Shown piece after piece: positions 53,500-62,800 of a stretch of 64,000 bases of DNA. The notes under the pieces were generated by a model. The model was not told the origin of the DNA. It made no database searches and saw nothing but the letters and a program-made list of their open reading frames with translations. The translations under genes were made by a program, and so were the position numbers. Every line of letters starts with the position of its first letter. The stretch's first letter is position 1. The stretch comes from Bacillota bacterium (GTDB lineage Bacteria; Bacillota; Clostridia; Christensenellales; DTU072), in the NCBI GenBank assembly GCA_023394875.1, contig JAEXAB010000003.1, positions 372,001-436,000 of the forward strand, given 5' to 3'.

Positions 53500-54273
53500 A
53501 TGTTACAAAGATTCCGCGCATTTTTGGAAATTGAATTCCGCTTTATCGCAAGCAGTAAAGAAGCGGACGCTTACAAGGCCGAGCTTTTGGACAATCTTAT
53601 GGCGAGAGCCGACGACATGGTCAAAAACGGAGAAAAAGACGAAGACAAAATATACAAAAGCTGTATAGAACAATTGGGAGATTTCCGCGAGACTTTACAA
53701 AACTTCAAGAAGACAATCAACCCCAAGTTTCAGGCAAAACGCGCTATAAATTGCCTTATATACAGCCTTATTTTCGCGGTGCTGGTTGTGGGCGCCTACC
53801 TTGCGGTCAGCTTTACCAAAGCTATGCCCTGGTCAAATAGCTGGCTGATTTTGGTCTGTGGTTTCTTAGGCGGTATTGTTGTTGTTTCGGTATACGCCTG
53901 CGTAGTTCTTGTTATGAAAAAGAAATTCGCTCTTGGCCGTCCGTTTTTACACGTTGCCATAGTACTATCGGTGGTTGTGGCGTATCTTTGCTACTCTGTA
54001 CTTACTCCCAACGTTTGGAAGACAAGCTGGCTACTATTCCTTATTATGGCTATTTTGTCAACAGGTATCGAATGCATTTACGACTTCCTAACCGAAAGCA
54101 AGCTAGCTAATCTTAGTTTAATGGTCTTTATGCCGGTAGCTTTTTCCGTCGTTTACGTTATGCTCTGCCTGTCAAAAATGCTTACTTGGCATCCCTATTG
54201 GTTCATACCCGCTATTGCATTGGTATTTGACGTAGTATACGCCTTGATTTTGGTAAAAAGAAAATTAAAATAG
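53500..54273 (+). CDS. DUF1700/HAAS-like membrane protein
   Basis: A 257-residue protein. The N-terminal 85 residues are helical and charged (FRAFLEIEFRFIASSKEADAY, DEDKIYKSCIEQLGD), like the HAAS or DUF1700 region that usually accompanies PadR genes. About six membrane segments follow (about 90-250). I use ATG 53500 because GGAGGGT lies directly upstream; an earlier start at 53488 falls inside padR. It probably senses or is controlled by the PadR partner; no function is known to me. Confidence 0.75.
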   Translation: MLQRFRAFLEIEFRFIASSKEADAYKAELLDNLMARADDMVKNGEKDEDKIYKSCIEQLGDFRETLQNFKKTINPKFQAKRAINCLIYSLIFAVLVVGAYLAVSFTKAMPWSNSWLILVCGFLGGIVVVSVYACVVLVMKKKFALGRPFLHVAIVLSVVVAYLCYSVLTPNVWKTSWLLFLIMAILSTGIECIYDFLTESKLANLSLMVFMPVAFSVVYVMLCLSKMLTWHPYWFIPAIALVFDVVYALILVKRKLK

Positions 54274-54274
54274 T

Positions 54275-54859
54275 ATGGAAAACAAAGAGGATTATAGAAA
54301 ATGTCAAACTAGAAAAGCTCTTTTCGACACGATATTCCGACTTCTGGAAGACTACCAGATAGACGAATTAAGCGTTGTGGATATTTGCCGCGAAGCAAAT
54401 ATCCACCGCACCACTTTCTATTCTCACTTTGAGGATAAATATCATTTGGTTTACAGCGCCTTTCAAGAGTTACGGCAAAACTTATTCGACGGCTTTACCG
54501 AAAGGTCAAAGCATTTGTCCTTGATAGAATTAGCTAGACTTACCGCCGGAATTACCTTCGAATACGTGCAAAAACACTATATCAGAGTTTGCCGCATTTT
54601 TGCCACCAACAAAAACAACGCCGTGCAGGAAATATTGCGTAAAGTCGTAGAACGCAGTATAAACGATATGCTGCTTTACTACAAAGCAAAAGTGGAATAC
54701 CGCCTTCCGATAAGCGTTATTTCGGGCTTTCTTGCAGGTGGTTTTATTAACCTTGGCATGATGTACTTCGGCAACAGCCACATGAAAATAAACAAGCAGG
54801 AACTAACCCACTACATAGACATAATCTTAGAAGAGGGCTTATATATCCCCGAGCAATAA
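54275..54859 (+). CDS. TetR-family transcriptional regulator
   Basis: A 194-residue regulator. The DNA-binding part reads ALFDTIFRLLEDYQIDELSV then VDICREANIHRTTFYSHFEDKYHL (about residues 12-60), a standard TetR helix-turn-helix. The helical C-terminal ligand domain resembles the TetR_C_8/DhaS-like group of Firmicutes. The ATG is 1 bp after the stop of the membrane protein gene and has no strong ribosome site, so translation is probably coupled. It makes a second regulator in the padR operon. Confidence 0.9.
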   Translation: MENKEDYRKCQTRKALFDTIFRLLEDYQIDELSVVDICREANIHRTTFYSHFEDKYHLVYSAFQELRQNLFDGFTERSKHLSLIELARLTAGITFEYVQKHYIRVCRIFATNKNNAVQEILRKVVERSINDMLLYYKAKVEYRLPISVISGFLAGGFINLGMMYFGNSHMKINKQELTHYIDIILEEGLYIPEQ

Positions 54860-54887
54860 GTTTTTGTCAATATCAACACTATTTTGT

Positions 54888-54916
54888 TTGACAATTAACT
54901 AACATAAAACTATAAT
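54888..54916 (+). promoter_or_regulatory. Promoter of tRNA-Arg
   Basis: Perfect TTGACA (54888-54893), 17-bp spacer, perfect TATAAT (54911-54916), 19 bp before the tRNA. Confidence 0.8.
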
Positions 54917-54935
54917 ATTGTGGTAAATATAACAT

Positions 54936-55012
54936 GCGCCATTAGCTCAACTGGATAGAGCGTTGGTCTACGGAACCAAAGGTTGGGGATTCGAGCTCCT
55001 CATGGCGCGCCA
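54936..55012 (+). tRNA. tRNA-Arg (anticodon ACG)
   Basis: A 77-nt cloverleaf ending in GCCA, so the CCA is encoded. The acceptor arm pairs GCGCCAT with ATGGCGC, the D-stem is GCTC/GAGC, the anticodon stem TTGGT/ACCAA holds loop CTACGGA (anticodon ACG), and the T-loop is TTCGAGC. Confidence 0.95.
54995..55010 (+). repeat. tRNA-Arg 3'-end repeat, copy 1 (inside the tRNA)
   Basis: The 16-mer GCTCCTCATGGCGCGC, covering the T-arm 3' side and acceptor stem. It recurs exactly at 55195-55210. Confidence 0.85.
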
Positions 55013-55052
55013 AAAAAAGCAAGTACCCATTTTGGGTTGCTTGCTTTTTTTT
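55013..55052 (+). terminator. Intrinsic terminator after tRNA-Arg
   Basis: Stem AAAAAAGCAAG with CTTGCTTTTTT, small internal bulge, inner stem ACCCA/TGGGT, then T-run. Confidence 0.85.
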
Positions 55053-55194
55053 GTGCAGTGAGGGGCGAGAATCATCCAAGGGGATTCGCAAATTGCCCTG
55101 ATAAGGGCAATCTGACCGTTGTAGACAATACTTAAAGAACAATACTCAACTATTAGCCGCAATTACTTAATGTACGAATAACACAAGTAAGGTG
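55053..55194. other. Segment between the two tRNA-Arg 3'-end copies
   Basis: No gene is seen. It contains an 8-bp hairpin with a GATA loop (55092-55111, ATTGCCCT/AGGGCAAT) and a second copy of GGGGATTCG (55080-55088), which also occurs in the tRNA (54985-54993). Confidence 0.5.
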
Positions 55195-55210
55195 GCTCCT
55201 CATGGCGCGC
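55195..55210 (+). repeat. tRNA-Arg 3'-end repeat, copy 2
   Basis: Exact 16-bp direct repeat of the tRNA-Arg 3' end, 200 bp from copy 1, lying 7 bp from the ZIP gene stop. It looks like the second attachment site left by tRNA-targeted integration. Confidence 0.8.
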
Positions 55211-55217
55211 TTTTATT

Positions 55218-56006
55218 TTATCCAAACGCCACGTCAAGAACCATCATTACGGCAAAACCAGCCATAACGCCCCAAGTGCCTAGGTGAGGGCGTTCGGTAA
55301 GTCTGGCTTCGGGGATAATATCTTCGGCGACGACGAAAATCATCGCTCCCGCCGCAAAGGAGAGAAGCCACGGTTGTAATACCGCTATGTACGCCGCCAA
55401 AAAATAACCGATTACGGCAAAAACAGGCTCCACTATTCCGCTGCCCATGCCGTACAGGAAGGCTTTATTATTACTTTTCGTTATACTTTTCATAGGGAGA
55501 GAAAGGGCTGCGCCTTCGGGAAAGTTTTGTATGCCGATACCGATTGCCAAGCCTAATGCGGAAATATATGCGGCGTGATCCCCTATCATTGCCGCCGCGC
55601 CGAAAGCAAAGCCCACAGCTAAACCTTCGGGTATATTATGAATTGTCACCGCCATAAATAATTTGGTGGTTTTTGTAAGTGAAGTATGCGGTCCTTCTTC
55701 TTCGTTGGTCCCTCTATGCATGTGAGGAATAATTTTGTCTAAGAGCATTAAAAACATACCGCCGATAAGAAAACCTACCGCCGCAGGAGCAAAGTTGAAT
55801 TTTCCGTAGCTTGAGGAACCTTCTATGGCAGGGATTAATAATGACCAAACTGATGCGGCTATCATAATACCAGCGGCAAAGCCTAATAATACCGTGTTTA
55901 ACTTTTCGGAAATTTCCTTTCTGAAAAAATATACCGTCAAGGCGCCCAAGGACGTCATAACAAAGATAAAGGCTATTCCGAAAACGGTCAAAGCTGTATT
56001 GTTCAT
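55218..56006 (-). CDS. ZIP-family divalent metal transporter
   Basis: A 262-residue membrane protein with about eight hydrophobic segments. The two metal-site motifs in the fourth and fifth segments read HNIPEGLAVG (near 124) and QNFPEGAALS (near 161), as in bacterial ZIP/ZupT proteins taking up Zn2+ and similar ions. A His-containing loop (HMHRGTNEEEGPH, about 95-108) may bind metal on the cytoplasmic side. The first His of the usual HNxPEG pair is Gln in the second motif, which is normal for the family. AGGAG precedes the ATG. Confidence 0.88.
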   Translation of the reverse strand: MNNTALTVFGIAFIFVMTSLGALTVYFFRKEISEKLNTVLLGFAAGIMIAASVWSLLIPAIEGSSSYGKFNFAPAAVGFLIGGMFLMLLDKIIPHMHRGTNEEEGPHTSLTKTTKLFMAVTIHNIPEGLAVGFAFGAAAMIGDHAAYISALGLAIGIGIQNFPEGAALSLPMKSITKSNNKAFLYGMGSGIVEPVFAVIGYFLAAYIAVLQPWLLSFAAGAMIFVVAEDIIPEARLTERPHLGTWGVMAGFAVMMVLDVAFG

Positions 56007-56081
56007 TATTTTCTCCTAATTTTTTTCCTATTATATTTATTGTAACTAATATCTGCCATTATTTCAATGAGTAATATAATA

Positions 56082-56131
56082 AAAAAGCGCCGAAAGTTCG
56101 GCGCTGGAAAATTTACGATGTTCGTAAATTT
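56082..56131 (-). terminator. Terminator region after pyrG
   Basis: Two hairpins follow the pyrG stop on the minus strand: AAATTTACGA/TCGTAAATTT (56109-56131), then GCGCCGA/TCGGCGC (56087-56104) ending in a run of six T, the likely intrinsic terminator. Confidence 0.8.
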
Positions 56132-57731
56132 ATTTTTGGGCTCTTTTCAAGGCGGCGGCAACTAATCCTAAGAACAACGGATGGGCTCTGTTGGGGCGGC
56201 TCTTGAATTCGGGATGGAACTGCACTCCCACAAAAAAGTCATTATCGGGCAATTCTACGGTTTCCACAATTCTTTCATCGGGGGATGTACCGCTAATAAC
56301 TAAGCCCGCCTTAATAAACTGCTCTCTGTAATCATTATTAAATTCATAGCGGTGGCGGTGGCGCTCTTTTATTAAATCGGTCTTGTAACATTCTTCCATT
56401 TTGGTGCCGTTTATAATTTTGCACGGATACGCGCCTAGACGCAAAGTACCTCCGTAGTTGACGTTCTTATTCTGATCGGGTAAAAAGTCTATTACTTTAT
56501 TTTTGGACATTTCGTCAAACTCTCCCGAACATGCGTCTTCTATTTTGCAAATATTGCGCGCAAACTCAATTACGGCAATCTGCATGCCTAAGCATATTCC
56601 TAAGTAAGGTACGTTGTTTTCTCTGGCGTATTTGGCGGTGCAGATTTTGCCTTCTATACCGCGGTTACCAAAACCGCCCGGCACTATAATTCCGTCACAG
56701 TCCGATAAAGCATCGATACAATTATCGTTGATGGTTTCCGAATCTATCCATTTTATATTAATTTTGCTGCTTAATTCATACCCTGCGTGTCTTACCGCCT
56801 CGGCAACCGACAAATAAGCATCATGGAGTTGAACGTATTTGCCCACCAAGCCAATTGTGACGGTTTTTGAACGCGTTCTTATATTTTCCAACATTTCCGT
56901 CCACTCTCTTAAATCTGGTTGCGGCACGTTTAAGCCCAGTTCTCTGCATACTATGGAAGAAAAATTGCTCTTTTCTAACATTATAGGCGCCTCGTAAAGA
57001 ACAGGTATAGTGCGGTTTTCTATTACGCAGTCGGGTTTTACGTTACAAAACAACGCTATCTTTTTGAAAATATCGGTTTCTAATGGTTCATCGCAACGCA
57101 GTACGATTATATCGGGAGAAATACCCATTCCCTGAAGTTCTTTGACCGAATGCTGGGTAGGCTTTGTTTTATGTTCTTCAGACCCCCGCAAAAACGGCAC
57201 CAATGTTACGTGGATATAAAGGGTGTTTCCCATTCCCGCTTCACGTCCTATTTGTCTGATTGCTTCCAAAAAAGGTTGGCTCTCAATGTCGCCTGTTGTA
57301 CCGCCGATTTCCGTTATTACCACGTCGGCTTGGGTTTTTTTGCCTACCGAATATATAAAATCCTTAATTTCGTTGGTTATGTGGGGAATAACTTGTACCG
57401 TTTGCCCCAAATACTCTCCTCTGCGCTCTTTGTTAAGAACGTTCCAATACACCTTGCCTGTAGTAAGGTTGGAAAATCTGTTTAGGTCCTCATCGATAAA
57501 CCTTTCATAATGTCCTAAATCCAAATCGGTTTCGGCGCCGTCTTCGGTAACGTAAACTTCGCCGTGCTGATAAGGGCTCATCGTGCCCGGGTCAACGTTT
57601 ATATAGGGGTCTAATTTTTGCGCCGCCACCTTTAGCCCTCTTTGTTTTAGCAGTCTTCCTAAGGACGCCGCAGTAATACCCTTGCCTAGTCCGGAAACCA
57701 CTCCCCCTGTCACAAATATATATTTTGTCAT
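56130..57731 (-). CDS. pyrG: CTP synthase
   Basis: Makes CTP from UTP, ATP and glutamine. The 533-residue chain has an N-terminal synthetase domain (KYIFVTGGVVSGLGKGI, DPYINVDPGTMSPYQHGEV, ITEIGGTTGDIES) and a C-terminal class I glutamine amidotransferase domain (GICLGMQ with the nucleophile Cys near 377; FHPEFKSRP with the catalytic His/Glu near 510). It lies 32 bp after the ANTAR gene on the same strand, so a glutamine-consuming enzyme follows glutamine synthetase in one operon. AGAGGTG precedes the ATG. Confidence 0.96.
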   Translation of the reverse strand: MTKYIFVTGGVVSGLGKGITAASLGRLLKQRGLKVAAQKLDPYINVDPGTMSPYQHGEVYVTEDGAETDLDLGHYERFIDEDLNRFSNLTTGKVYWNVLNKERRGEYLGQTVQVIPHITNEIKDFIYSVGKKTQADVVITEIGGTTGDIESQPFLEAIRQIGREAGMGNTLYIHVTLVPFLRGSEEHKTKPTQHSVKELQGMGISPDIIVLRCDEPLETDIFKKIALFCNVKPDCVIENRTIPVLYEAPIMLEKSNFSSIVCRELGLNVPQPDLREWTEMLENIRTRSKTVTIGLVGKYVQLHDAYLSVAEAVRHAGYELSSKINIKWIDSETINDNCIDALSDCDGIIVPGGFGNRGIEGKICTAKYARENNVPYLGICLGMQIAVIEFARNICKIEDACSGEFDEMSKNKVIDFLPDQNKNVNYGGTLRLGAYPCKIINGTKMEECYKTDLIKERHRHRYEFNNDYREQFIKAGLVISGTSPDERIVETVELPDNDFFVGVQFHPEFKSRPNRAHPLFLGLVAAALKRAQK

Positions 57732-57763
57732 ATGTCACCTCTCTGCCTTAACAAAAGCAATCA

Positions 57764-58360
57764 TTAATGTTCGTACGTTTTTATTATGTTTATGGCAATA
57801 TCTTTCTTTTTCTGGCAAAAATCCATTGCTCTTTTTTCTATATAGCGGTGCGCCTCGGCTTCGCTCATTTTATGCTGTTCAATTAGTATCCACTTTGCGC
57901 GGTTTACCAGCCTTATTTCTTCCATTTTTTCTTCTAGACTCATGGCTTTTTGACTGTATTTTTTCAGTTTATTTACAGTCGCCGTAATAAGTTTTAAGGT
58001 CTGGAACGCTAGTTGTCTGGAAATAGGTTTTGCTAACGTCAAAACACCGTAGTCTTCTACTTTGCAAACTACCTGTTCGTACATATCCGCCCTTACGATA
58101 ATAAGTACGCCTGTTCCTCCGCTTTCGGCAACGTCTAAAGCTAGCTGAATGCCAAAATCATCGCTTAGGGGGGTATTTATTATCAATATGTCAAAATTAC
58201 TGTTGATTAGTTCTCTTTTGGCTTGTCCTGCGGTCTCCACGCAGACAATTTTCGCTATGCGCGCCTCTTCGGAAAGGTCGGCAAAAAATTCAGCAGCTTT
58301 TGGTGTGGCGCTGACTAAAAGCGCTTTTATATTACCTTTCCCCGAAAAGACGGTATTCAC
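57764..58360 (-). CDS. ANTAR-domain response regulator
   Basis: A 198-residue protein. Residues about 12-125 have a receiver-like fold (IKALLVSATPKAAEFF, DILIINTPLSDDFG) in which the usual phospho-acceptor Asp and acidic pair are not obvious. A coiled coil (about 128-150) leads to a C-terminal ANTAR RNA-binding domain (AKWILIEQHKMSEAEAHRYIEKRAMD). ANTAR proteins are antiterminators that bind paired hexaloop hairpins in leader RNAs. The start is GTG with AAGGAG upstream. It lies 12 bp after glnA; such regulators of nitrogen genes are known beside glnA in Clostridia. Confidence 0.9.
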   Translation of the reverse strand: MNTVFSGKGNIKALLVSATPKAAEFFADLSEEARIAKIVCVETAGQAKRELINSNFDILIINTPLSDDFGIQLALDVAESGGTGVLIIVRADMYEQVVCKVEDYGVLTLAKPISRQLAFQTLKLITATVNKLKKYSQKAMSLEEKMEEIRLVNRAKWILIEQHKMSEAEAHRYIEKRAMDFCQKKKDIAINIIKTYEH

Positions 58361-58372
58361 TTTTTCTCCTTA

Positions 58373-59566
58373 TTATTTCAGATAGACCTCAGGCAAAATT
58401 TTTCTTACAAACTCACTTTCCCTTGCCAGTTTCTTAGCCTCTTCGTAGCTAGCGGGGAGTTTTTTTAGCTTTGAAGTAACTTCCTGCGGTGCTTTATACA
58501 AGTTATAATCGCACGGCACGCCGGGCATCAGATTTCTCTCAATTCCGTCAAGCGCGGCGTAAATAAGCATTGCAAAAGCAATATACGGGTTGGCTGACGG
58601 GTCGGGAGAACGGAGTTCTATACGCTTATATTCTCCTTTGGCGGCGGGTATTCTTATTAACTGAGAGCGGTTTTCGTAGGACCAGGATACGTACTTAGGC
58701 GCCTTCATACTACCAAGACGGACGTAGGACGCTTCCGACGCGTTAAGAAAAGCCGTTATTTCCTGAACGCGCTCCATTATCCCTGCCATAACGTTCATCG
58801 TATAGTCCTGATTATCATCGCTCTTTACCGAAATATTAATATGCATACCGTTGCCGCTCTTGTCTGCCAAAGGTTTTGCCGACATATCGGCAAAAAGTCC
58901 GTTACGCATAGCGATAGTCTTAACAACTGACTTAAAAGCGGTAGCGTTGTCGGCTGATTTTAGCGCGGTATCATAGCGAAAATCGATTTCGTGTTGTCCG
59001 GGGCCCTCTTCGTGGTGAGAGCTCTCGGGGCGAATACCCATGTCGCATAGAGTTAGGCAAATTTCCCTTCGGATATTTTCTCCTTTATCCTCGGGCGCTA
59101 TGTCCATATACGTGGCGTTGTCAAAGGGTATTTTAGTAGGGTTACCTTCAGCGTCGGTCTTGAAAAGATAGAACTCGAATTCGGAGCCGAAATTGCAACT
59201 TATGCCCTTTTCTTTTGCCGCTTTTATAGCTTGTTTTAGTATATATCTGCCGTCAATTTCAAACGGTTGGCCGTCCGGGCGAACGATGTCGCAAAACATT
59301 CTGACAACCCTTCCGCTCTGCGTTCTCCAAGGCAAAATAGCCAAAGTTGAGGGGTCGGGAAACAGCAAAAGGTCGGATTTTGTCTCCTCTCCGAAGCCTT
59401 GTATAGCCGACGCGTCAAAGCTGATTCCGTCGGTAAAGGCCCTGGAAAGCTCGTCTGGCAGAATGGAAATGTTCTTTTGTTTGCCGTAAATATCGCAAAA
59501 AGCAAGCCTTATAAACTTTACGTCCTCTTCTTTTACGAAATCTTTTACTTCATTATAAGAATACAT
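58373..59566 (-). CDS. glnA: Glutamine synthetase, compact type I
   Basis: Makes glutamine from glutamate, ammonia and ATP. The 397 residues show the GSI motifs: FDASAIQGF near the N terminus, GSEFEFYLF, SSHHEEGPGQHEID (metal and substrate residues), NGMHINIS and NRSQLIRIPA (ATP and glutamate). It ends soon after EFVRKILPEVYLK, lacking about 30-40 C-terminal residues found in the Bacillus enzyme, and is also shorter after NGMHINIS. The ATG at 59566 follows GCGGAGG; the frame extends 38 codons upstream but reads through the leader hairpin. Promoter at 59652-59680. It heads the glnA-ANTAR-pyrG operon. Confidence 0.92.
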   Translation of the reverse strand: MYSYNEVKDFVKEEDVKFIRLAFCDIYGKQKNISILPDELSRAFTDGISFDASAIQGFGEETKSDLLLFPDPSTLAILPWRTQSGRVVRMFCDIVRPDGQPFEIDGRYILKQAIKAAKEKGISCNFGSEFEFYLFKTDAEGNPTKIPFDNATYMDIAPEDKGENIRREICLTLCDMGIRPESSHHEEGPGQHEIDFRYDTALKSADNATAFKSVVKTIAMRNGLFADMSAKPLADKSGNGMHINISVKSDDNQDYTMNVMAGIMERVQEITAFLNASEASYVRLGSMKAPKYVSWSYENRSQLIRIPAAKGEYKRIELRSPDPSANPYIAFAMLIYAALDGIERNLMPGVPCDYNLYKAPQEVTSKLKKLPASYEEAKKLARESEFVRKILPEVYLK

Positions 59567-59596
59567 TATGTGCCTCCGCATAAAATTAATAAATAA

Positions 59597-59636
59597 GGCG
59601 CCCGTCAGTAGGGATACTACTCCCTTGACGAACGCC
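59597..59636 (-). promoter_or_regulatory. Leader hairpin (possible attenuator) of glnA
   Basis: In the glnA leader GGCG/CGCC, CGTCA/TGACG and GGGA/TCCC stack into one long stem around a hexaloop GTAGTA (coding-strand sense), followed by U-rich TTATTTATTAATTTTAT before the ribosome site. It could be a terminator controlled by the ANTAR protein. Confidence 0.55.
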
Positions 59637-59651
59637 ATTGCTCTTAACATA

Positions 59652-59680
59652 ATTATATTGTGCGAAAATCCTTTTGTCAA
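59652..59680 (-). promoter_or_regulatory. Promoter of glnA
   Basis: On the minus strand perfect TTGACA (59675-59680), 17-bp spacer, perfect TATAAT (59652-59657). The leader is about 80 nt. Confidence 0.8.
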
Positions 59681-59744
59681 TCTGTTAAAACAAATAAATT
59701 TGACGAATTAAATACAAAGCTTTCTAAAATGTGCGGTTATTTTA

Positions 59745-59773
59745 TTGACAAAGAAAAAAATGATTTATATAAT
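59745..59773 (+). promoter_or_regulatory. Promoter of gltB
   Basis: Perfect TTGACA (59745-59750), 17-bp spacer, perfect TATAAT (59768-59773); transcript start near 59780. Confidence 0.8.
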
Positions 59774-59787
59774 AACTTAATAACGGC

Positions 59788-59823
59788 AAAGGCGTCGCAG
59801 AATTATATCTGCGCGCTTTTTTT
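59788..59823 (+). terminator. Terminator hairpin in the gltB leader (attenuator candidate)
   Basis: A 13-bp stem with one bulged T (59788-59801 with 59808-59820), hexaloop ATTATA, then a run of seven T. It lies between promoter and start codon, so full-length gltB mRNA requires readthrough. Confidence 0.7.
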
Positions 59824-59845
59824 ATACAAAGCGAGGAAATAATAT

Positions 59846-62800
59846 ATGGAAATACATCAAAATTTGTATCGCGAAGAGTTTGAACACGACGCCTGCGGCA
59901 TAGGCGCCGTGGTAAATATAAAGGGTATAGCGTCACACAAAATTGTGGACGACGCTTTGCATATCGTGGAAAAATTAGAGCACCGCGCAGGTAAAGACGC
60001 GTCAGGCGAAACAGGCGACGGAGTAGGTATAATGCTACAGATTTCTCACGAATTTTTCTTATCTGAGGCAAAAAAAATCGATATCGACCTCAAAGAAAAA
60101 AGAGGTTACGGCATTGGTATGTTCTTCTTTTCTCAAGACGCTTTGGAAAGAAACCGCGCCATGAAAATGTTGGAAATTATTACGAAAAAAGAAGGTTTGG
60201 AGTTCCTCGGTTGGAGAAAAGTACCCACTAATGAAGAAATTTTGGGCAAAAAAGCCAGAGAATGTATGCCGTCTATTTTTCAATGCTTTATTGCCCGCCC
60301 CAAAGACAAGTCCATAATGGACTTCGAACGGAAACTTTACGTAATAAGAAGAGTTTTCGAAAAAAGCGACGATATGGCGTACACCGTTTCTTTGTCGGCT
60401 AGGACGATTGTTTATAAGGGAATGTTTTTGGTTTGTCAATTAAGGAACTTTTATCCCGATTTAATAAGCGAAAACTACACCTCGGCTATTGCCATGGTAC
60501 ACTCCAGATTTTCCACCAACACCAACCCCAGTTGGGAAAGAGCCCACCCAAACAGAATTATTCTTCACAACGGAGAAATAAACACCATCCGCGGCAACGT
60601 CGACAGAATGCTTACCCGCGAAGAATCCATGAAATGCGACGCTTTAGGCGAAGATTTGGAAAAAGTTCTGCCTTGCATTAACGCATCGGGCTCCGACTCG
60701 GCAATGCTGGATAACGCTTTGGAATTCTTGATGATGAGCGGTATGCCTTTACCTTTGGCTATGATGATTACCGTGCCCGAACCTTTCCGCAACAGAGAGG
60801 ATATAAGTAGAGAAAAGAGAGATTTTTATCACTACTATTCCACAATGATGGAGCCTTGGGACGGCCCCGCCGCGATACTGTTTTCCGACGGCGATATTTT
60901 GGGAGCAACATTAGACAGAAACGGTCTGCGCCCTGCAAGATACTACGTTACCGAAGACGACACTTTGATTCTTTCTAGCGAAGTGGGCGTTCTGCCTGTG
61001 CCCGAAGAAAAGATTATTCAAAAATCCAGGCTTACCCCGGGAAAAATGCTGCTTATTGACACAATAAACGGCAAAATTATTTCCGATGAGGAATGTAAAA
61101 GTTACTATTCCCAAAAGAACCCGTACGGAGAATGGCTAAGCGATAATTTAATCAAGTTGTCTTCCCTAAAAATCCCCAACAAAAAAGTGGAAAAGCACGA
61201 CCAAATTACCCGCGACAAGCTCTATAAAGCCTTCGGTTATACTTACGAATGTATCAAAAACCAAATTATACCCATGGCGAAAAACGGCTCGGAGCCGATA
61301 ACCTCTATGGGCGTTGACGTACCTTTGGCGGTGCTTTCGGAAACACATCAACCCTTGTTTAACTACTTCAAACAGATGTTTGCTCAGGTAACCAACCCGC
61401 CTTTGGACGCTATAAGGGAAGAAATTGTTACCGATACCGCCGTATATTTGGGTACAGACGGCGATTTGTTGAACGAAAAACCAGCAAACTGCAACGTTTT
61501 GGAAATTAATAATCCTATTTTAACCAACGTTGACATGATGAAAATAAAAAATATGAGCCATCCGAATCTAAAGACGGAGACTATTTCTCTACTTTATTAT
61601 ATCGGCACACCCATAGAAACGGCTTTGGAACAGTTATTTGTTTCCTGCGAAAAAGCCTATAAAAAAAGTTGCAATATCCTAATTCTATCCGACCGCGGAG
61701 TGGATGAAAACCATCTTGCCATACCTTCCCTTTTGGCGGTATCGGCTATGGAACAATACTTGATAAGAACCAAAAAAAGAACGGCTGTTTCGGTAATATT
61801 GGAGAGTGCAGAACCCAGAGAAGTTCATCACTTTGCCACCCTTTTAGGCTACGGCGCAAGGGCAATTAACCCATATCTTGCGTTGGAGTGTATTGAAGAA
61901 AGCATAGAAAAAGGCATGCTGAATAAGGATTATTACACGGCGGTAAACGACTATGCCAACGCTATTTTGCATGGAATAGTAAAAATTGCTTCCAAAATGG
62001 GCGTTTCTACCCTTTCGTCCTATCAATCGGCGCAGATTTTTGAGGCGGTGGGTATTTCTAAAGCGGTAATCGAACCGTATTTTACCAACACGATAAGCAG
62101 AATAGAGGGTATCGGCTTAAAGGAAATTTCCGACGGAGTGAAATACCGCCACGCCCAAGCCTTTGACCCAATTAACTTAAACGTTGACCTTACTATAGAA
62201 AGCGGCGGCTCCCATTGTTTGCGCTCCCTTAAAAACAGCGAAGACCATATGTATAATCCCCAAACGATTACTGCTTTAAGAGAGGCGGTGCAAAATGGGG
62301 ACTATGGTAGGTTTAAGGAATATACCGCTATGGTGGACGATGAAACAATCCCCCATACCTTACGCGGTTTATTAACTTTTAACAAAATTAATCCTTCCAT
62401 ATCACTTGACGAAGTGGAAAGCGTGGAAAGTATTTTGCAACGCTTCAAAACGGGAGCGATGAGCTACGGCTCAATATCTAAAGAGGCGCACGAATGTATG
62501 GCGTTGGCTATGAATGCAATCGGCGGCAAATCCAATTCCGGCGAAGGCGGAGAAGAAACCGAAAGACTGCATACCGACCGCGCAAGCTCCATTAAGCAAG
62601 TGGCGTCGGGAAGATTCGGCGTAACCGAAGAATATTTACTCAGCGCAACAGAAATTCAGATAAAAATGGCGCAGGGCGCAAAACCGGGCGAAGGCGGACA
62701 CTTACCAGGTAATAAAGTATATCCTTGGATAGCAAAAACACGCCACTCTACCCCCGGCGTGTCTCTTATTTCTCCCCCGCCTCATCACGATATATACTCA

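Noticed and set aside
59597..59823. Classic ANTAR two-hexaloop motif before glnA and gltB
   Set aside because: Only one hexaloop stem is visible per leader and the loops lack the A1/G4 pattern I recall; I report leader hairpins only.
60059..60439. Minus-strand ORFs across 59.7-64 kb
   Set aside because: All lie opposite gltB, whose frame is continuous for 1385 codons with every domain motif.
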